A DNA stretch of 10,508 bases from an uncultured Caldilinea sp. (GTDB lineage: Bacteria > Chloroflexota > Anaerolineae > Caldilineales > Caldilineaceae): contig CALFWA010000155.1 of the NCBI GenBank assembly GCA_937928035.1, positions 1 to 10,508 on the forward strand, given 5' to 3'. The position numbers were made by a program, and so were the translations under genes. Below the pieces are notes generated by a model. It was not told the DNA's origin and ran no database searches. It saw nothing but the letters and a program-made list of their open reading frames with translations. Positions 1 to 10,508 of the stretch are shown here, piece by piece (positions within the stretch are counted from its first letter, which is position 1; each line of letters begins with the position of its first letter).

Positions 1-3145
<3,145 letters not shown>

Positions 3146-3209
3146 AACGAATTGCTTTCTGGAATTTACACGAAAATCGACAGCGGAACGACGCACCTTG
3201 GAAGCCTGA

Positions 3210-3240
3210 TTCGAACGAAACTCAAACTGTTCGCTATAAT
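3210..3240 (+). promoter_or_regulatory. Candidate promoter for the CotH-family gene, overlapping the divergent one
   Basis: A perfect TATAAT lies at 3235-3240, inside the 11-bp near-palindrome GCTATAATAGC (3233-3243). The same palindrome supplies the -10-like element of the minus-strand promoter. The plus-strand -35 is poor: TTCGAA (3210-3215) with a 19-bp spacer, or TCGAAC with 18 bp, each matching only 3 of 6 consensus bases. A start near 3247 would give a leader of about 60 nt to the ATG at 3308. The weak -35 suggests either help from an activator or a low-strength promoter. Confidence 0.4.
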
Positions 3241-3264
3241 AGCTGCGTTCGGCCAGCGCGCCAA
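3236..3264 (-). promoter_or_regulatory. Candidate promoter for the FG-GAP/LTD gene
   Basis: On the minus strand, TTGGCG (plus-strand 3259-3264; 4 of 6 matches to TTGACA) is followed after exactly 17 bp by TATTAT (plus-strand 3236-3241; 5 of 6 matches to TATAAT). A start near 3229 would leave a leader of about 85 nt before the ATG at 3145. This is seen by eye only; sigma-factor preferences of the host are unknown. Confidence 0.45.
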
Positions 3265-3307
3265 AGTTCGAAATGCGTCCATTTTTTGAGTCTCTCCAGA
3301 GCACACA

Positions 3308-7703
<4,396 letters not shown>

Positions 7704-7705
<2 letters not shown>

Positions 7706-7710
7706 GAAGA
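7704..7710 (+). promoter_or_regulatory. Probable ribosome binding site of the glycosyltransferase gene, overlapping the upstream stop codon
   Basis: AAGAAGA lies 4 nt before ATG 7715 and overlaps the TAA of the CotH gene (7703-7705). It is only a partial match to AGGAGG. Its position suggests that ribosomes finishing the upstream gene help start this one (translational coupling). Confidence 0.4.
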
Positions 7711-7714
7711 TCCT

Positions 7715-10078
7715 ATGGCGAGTCCTTATGAGGGACGACCAGCGCGTTTGACGCAATGGCCGGCGTGGGGCGGGGTTGCGCTGACGCTTGTTGCGTGTTT
7801 TGTGTTATTGCTCGGCCTCAACATGCGTCGCGGCCTCAACCACGATGAGCATCAGTTCGTCGCCGGCGCAGTCTTGATAGCGCGCCATGGGCTGCTCCCC
7901 TACGCTGACTTCCCGTATTTTCACGTGCCCGCGCAGACGCTGCTCAACGCTGTGCTTTTCACCGTGTTCGACCGCTTCCTGCTGATCGCCCGGCTCGTTT
8001 CTGTGGCGAGTAGCTGGCTTAGCCTGGCGTTGCTCTTCGGGCTGGGGTTTGTCTATGCGCCGTACAGCCGAAGAAGGGCCAGGGTTGGCTACGCGCTGGC
8101 GGGCGTGGCGACGCTCATGGCCGCGCCGATGTTTGTACACACCAGCGGTCGCGCCTGGAACCACGACCTGCCTATGTTGCTAACGCTGTGCAGCCTGGTT
8201 GCGCTTTTGCAGGCAGTTCAACCTTCTCGTTCGTCGCCCCCCTCGATGAATGCTCGCACCGCTGCGTGGACGGCCGCTGCCGGCGCACTGCTTGGCCTGG
8301 CGGCAGCCACCCGGCTGAGTTACGCCTTTCTGGCCCCGGCCTTTGCCTTAGGTCTTGGGTTCTGGGGCGCCGAAGGTGGATGGCGCACGCGGGCGCTGTT
8401 TTGGCTGGTGCTCGGCGGCCTGATCGGGTTGACGCCGGTTTGGTGGGCGCTCTGGGTGGCGCCGGATGGCTTTCTCTTCGGAAATGTCGTTTACAACCTG
8501 CGTTTGAATCCACTCTACTATGCGGCGAGAGAAAGCGCAGCATCGATGACGCCGGCGGCGAAGCTGGCCTACTTTGGCGACGTCCTTCGCCAAAAGCCGG
8601 CCAATCTGATGCTTCCCTTGCTCTTTTTCATAACGCTGCCTCTGGCGCTGCCTCGGCTGCGCACGCGCGCGGCGATTCCACTGAAGATGACGCTCCTGCT
8701 GCTGCCGCTTGCGCTTTTCAGCGCCATGAGCCCCACGCCATCGCAGATTCAGTACTATTATGTGCTCTATCCGTTGTTTCTCCTCGGCGTTTTCTTCGGC
8801 GCAGCGATGTGGCCTCGCCGACAGCGCTGGGCGGGCGCCCTGCTCGGCGCAGCTGCGCTTGCGAGCGTTCCGTTCGTCGCCGTCCAGTATGCAGAGGGAC
8901 TGACGACCCTGGCGCAGCCCTCCCAGTGGTACCCGGAAGAGGTTCACCAGCGCAGCCAGGGGATCGGTCGGCTCACGGAGGGTGGACGTATTCTGACATT
9001 AGCGCCGATCTATGCGCTGGAGGGCGGCGCAACGATCTATCCGGAGCTGGTGACCGGGCCGATGGCGTGGCGGGTGGCGCCCCTTGTCTCTCCCGCCGAG
9101 CGCGCCCGCTTTGGCTTCGTCGATGCAACGGAGCTAGAAGCTCTACTTGCGCAACACTCCCCGCGCGCGGTGCTGACCGACTTCGAGGAAGACGACGCCG
9201 AGCTGGAGCAGGTCTTCATCGACTACGCCCGAACGCACGATTTCACGCCGGTTCCCTTGCCGGGGGAGGGTAAGCTTTGGCTCTCCGGGGTGGCGGACTG
9301 GAACGACGCCATCCGGTTAGGCGGCGTCGATCTGCCGAACCGCCCGCTGTCGCCAGGCGAGACGTTTGTCGCCACCCTCTATCTGCTCAAGCGTGGAGCG
9401 ATTGAAAGAGACCTGAACGTGCTGGTGCGTCTGGTGAATGCGCAAGGTTTCGAGGCGGCGCGCAGCGAGGGTTGGCCCTACGGCTCCCCCACCTCCGCCT
9501 GGGCAGAAGGCGCAATGTGGCCCGACGGACATCTTCTTACGCTCGATCCGCAGGCGCCTTCGGGCGTCTATCGGCTGGAGGTGAGCTTTTACGATCCGGA
9601 GACGTTCGCTCCCTTCGGCGGCGTGGAGGGCGTCGGCTACGTGGTCGTGGGGCAGGAGGCGGTGCACACGCAATCTCTCGAACCGCTGGCGACGTTTGCC
9701 CAGGGGCTTGACCTGCTGGCAGTGGACGTAGGTGCAGCCCCCTGGCGACGAGGGGCGCAGACGGTGACGCTGCATTGGCGACCTTTGCAACGGCTGGACA
9801 AATCCTACACGGTCTTCGTCCATCTGCTTGCGCCGGATGGACAAATGGCTGCGCAGCGGGACCAGCCGCCTTTGCAGGGGTTTTATCCCAGCAACCGCTG
9901 GCTGCCGGGCGTCGCCTTCCACGACGCCTACAGCCTGACCCTCCCAGACGAAGCAGCGCCAGGCCTGTATCGCCTGAGCATCGGATTGTACGATGCGGAG
10001 ACCGGCCAACGCTTGCCGCTGCTTCGCCCCGACGACGGCGCCGACGCCTTTCAGGCGGTTGCGGTCGAGATCGAATAA
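7715..10078 (+). CDS. GT39/ArnT-like integral membrane glycosyltransferase with C-terminal beta-sandwich domains
   Basis: The 787-residue product has an N-terminal membrane half and a soluble C-terminal half. Hydrophobic segments lie near residues 17-36, 88-113, 126-142, 152-168, 183-215, 226-248, 297-313, 323-338, 347-365 and 371-392. The first large loop after helix 1 carries NHDEHQF (42-48), matching the acidic loop motif (D44/E45) expected of GT-C enzymes such as PMT and ArnT. A second acidic site, WNHD (148-151), also lies in a loop. Such enzymes transfer a sugar from a polyprenyl-phosphate donor to protein, lipid or glycan acceptors outside the membrane; donor and acceptor cannot be read here. 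After a mixed region (~400-520), two beta-sandwich-like modules follow: ~526-640 (GVYRLEVSFYDPET) and ~680-787 (YTVFVHLLAPDG, GLYRLSIGLYDAETG). The matching G-x-Y-R-L strands point to an internal duplication. The gene begins 9 bp after the CotH gene and is followed by an intrinsic terminator, so it is probably last in that operon. Confidence 0.85.
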   Translation: MASPYEGRPARLTQWPAWGGVALTLVACFVLLLGLNMRRGLNHDEHQFVAGAVLIARHGLLPYADFPYFHVPAQTLLNAVLFTVFDRFLLIARLVSVASSWLSLALLFGLGFVYAPYSRRRARVGYALAGVATLMAAPMFVHTSGRAWNHDLPMLLTLCSLVALLQAVQPSRSSPPSMNARTAAWTAAAGALLGLAAATRLSYAFLAPAFALGLGFWGAEGGWRTRALFWLVLGGLIGLTPVWWALWVAPDGFLFGNVVYNLRLNPLYYAARESAASMTPAAKLAYFGDVLRQKPANLMLPLLFFITLPLALPRLRTRAAIPLKMTLLLLPLALFSAMSPTPSQIQYYYVLYPLFLLGVFFGAAMWPRRQRWAGALLGAAALASVPFVAVQYAEGLTTLAQPSQWYPEEVHQRSQGIGRLTEGGRILTLAPIYALEGGATIYPELVTGPMAWRVAPLVSPAERARFGFVDATELEALLAQHSPRAVLTDFEEDDAELEQVFIDYARTHDFTPVPLPGEGKLWLSGVADWNDAIRLGGVDLPNRPLSPGETFVATLYLLKRGAIERDLNVLVRLVNAQGFEAARSEGWPYGSPTSAWAEGAMWPDGHLLTLDPQAPSGVYRLEVSFYDPETFAPFGGVEGVGYVVVGQEAVHTQSLEPLATFAQGLDLLAVDVGAAPWRRGAQTVTLHWRPLQRLDKSYTVFVHLLAPDGQMAAQRDQPPLQGFYPSNRWLPGVAFHDAYSLTLPDEAAPGLYRLSIGLYDAETGQRLPLLRPDDGADAFQAVAVEIE

Positions 10079-10102
10079 TTTTTCCGCCAGGTTGAAGCAA
10101 TT

Positions 10103-10131
10103 TTGACATTTTGAAATAGGCGCAGTACAAC
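10103..10131 (+). promoter_or_regulatory. Candidate sigma-70-type promoter just upstream of the terminator
   Basis: A perfect TTGACA (10103-10108) is followed by a 17-bp spacer and TACAAC (10126-10131; 4 of 6 matches to TATAAT). It sits in a locally A/T-rich stretch right after the glycosyltransferase stop. Transcription would start near 10138, only about 35 nt before the terminator stem. The region between 10079 and 10242 has no other gene I can support. Confidence 0.5.
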
Positions 10132-10152
10132 CGAGCTTCGTGGAAAAAAATT

Positions 10153-10169
10153 TATCCATACAGTGGATG
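10153..10169 (+). other. Small hairpin between candidate promoter and terminator
   Basis: ATCCA (10154-10158) pairs with TGGAT (10164-10168) around the loop TACAG, with a possible T-G wobble extending it by one pair. It is followed almost directly by the terminator stem. Short and weak on its own; worth noting because it lies in the presumed leader or short transcript. Confidence 0.35.
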
Positions 10170-10170
10170 G

Positions 10171-10200
10171 AGAGGCCGGTCAACCCGACCGGCCTTTTTT
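10171..10200 (+). terminator. Strong Rho-independent terminator
   Basis: A perfect 9-bp G+C-rich inverted repeat, AGGCCGGTC (10173-10181) and GACCGGCCT (10187-10195), closes a 5-nt loop AACCC. A run of six T (10195-10200) follows. The stem can extend by a G-T and an A-T pair using 10171-10172. It lies about 95 bp after the glycosyltransferase stop and ends that transcript, and also lies between a candidate promoter and the sulP start. The opposite strand has no T-run directly after the stem, so it should act mainly in the plus direction. Confidence 0.93.
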
Positions 10201-10233
10201 GTTGCGCAGCAGTCATGATTCGAATTTTTCAGC

Positions 10234-10239
10234 GAGGAG
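10234..10239 (+). promoter_or_regulatory. Ribosome binding site of the SulP gene
   Basis: GAGGAG ends 3 nt before ATG 10243. It is the best Shine-Dalgarno in the window, though closely spaced, and it fixes the start of the transporter gene. Confidence 0.75.
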
Positions 10240-10242
10240 TTT

Positions 10243-10508
10243 ATGCAACGGCTTTCTTTACTTGGACTATGGCGTCGTGAATTTCATGACTACAATCTCG
10301 CCAAATTCCGTCAGGATTTCATGGCCGGCTTAACGGTAGGAGCGGTGGCCTTGCCGTTGGCGCTGGCGTTTGGCGTCGCCTCAGGTGCCACTGCGGCGGC
10401 GGGGTTAGTGACCGCTATCCTTGCTGGCTTGATCATTGGCGCTCTTTCCGGCGCACCGTATCAGATCTCGGGACCAACCGGCGCCATGAGCGCCGTGTTG
10501 ATCATCAT
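10243..10508 (+). CDS. SulP-family inorganic anion transporter (partial, runs off the right edge)
   Basis: Eighty-eight complete codons are visible from the ATG. The N-terminus (MQRLSLLGLW, then YNLAKFRQDFMAGLTVG) leads into first membrane segments with typical SulP/SLC26 sequence: VALPLALAFGVASG (about residues 36-49), GLVTAILAGLIIGALSG (about 55-71) and YQISGPTGAMSAV (about 73-85). These match the opening of the 14-helix transport domain, where the early helices help line the anion site. Bacterial members carry sulfate, bicarbonate or organic anions, usually with a C-terminal STAS domain; both substrate and STAS are outside what can be seen. It follows the intrinsic terminator by 42 bp, so it is not simply co-transcribed with the glycosyltransferase. 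Confidence 0.94.
   Translation, partial: MQRLSLLGLWRREFHDYNLAKFRQDFMAGLTVGAVALPLALAFGVASGATAAAGLVTAILAGLIIGALSGAPYQISGPTGAMSAVLII

Noticed and set aside
8188..9273. 361-codon plus-strand frame inside the glycosyltransferase gene
   Set aside because: Out-of-frame shadow, arginine- and cysteine-rich, while the main frame has membrane segments and GT-C motifs.
9317..10216. 299-codon minus-strand frame crossing the terminator
   Set aside because: Its start lies beyond the terminator and it is antisense to the glycosyltransferase C-terminus; no domain seen.
10139..10290. Leader peptide starting at GTG 10139 (V-E-K-N-L-S-I-Q)
   Set aside because: The frame runs through the terminator into sulP out of frame, has no ribosome binding site, and shows no run of regulatory codons.

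Overview
The window is GC-rich bacterial DNA carrying genes for secreted and membrane proteins, with no mobile element, CRISPR array, tRNA or rRNA. It probably comes from a Chloroflexota genome, perhaps of the Anaerolineae/Caldilineae type. That inference rests on very large secreted proteins built from lamin-tail (LTD) and FG-GAP modules, a CotH protein ending in a V-Y-L-P-V-I-S tail (an ending I associate from memory with secreted proteins of this phylum), and a GT-C glycosyltransferase with a C-terminal beta-sandwich extension. No marker gene confirms it.

Layout: (1) 1-3145, minus strand: the first ~1048 codons of a secreted protein. It has a signal peptide, 14 FG-GAP/VCBS calcium-loop repeats, a linker domain and the beginning of an LTD cut by the left edge. 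(2) 3146-3307: a divergent intergenic region with a near-palindromic core that supplies a -10-like hexamer on each strand. (3) 3308-7705, plus strand: a 1465-residue secreted CotH-kinase-family protein with three clear LTD domains and a weaker fourth. (4) 7715-10078, plus strand, 9 bp downstream: a 787-residue GT39/ArnT-like membrane glycosyltransferase. (5) 10079-10242: a consensus-like promoter, a small hairpin and a strong intrinsic terminator within 100 bp. (6) 10243 to the right edge: the beginning of a SulP-family anion transporter.

The two LTD proteins are transcribed away from each other from one compact control region. The CotH and glycosyltransferase genes look like one operon ended by the terminator at 10171-10200. 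Taken together this suggests a cell-surface module: a calcium-binding propeller protein, a large LTD/CotH protein and an integral membrane sugar transferase. The functional link is inference from gene order. The sulP gene appears to be a separate unit. Because only 42 bp separate the terminator from its start codon, its expression may involve read-through of that terminator.

The coding strand is not obvious in this window: several antisense frames stay open for hundreds of codons. The strand choices here rest on recognisable domains, signal peptides and repeat motifs, not on frame length.
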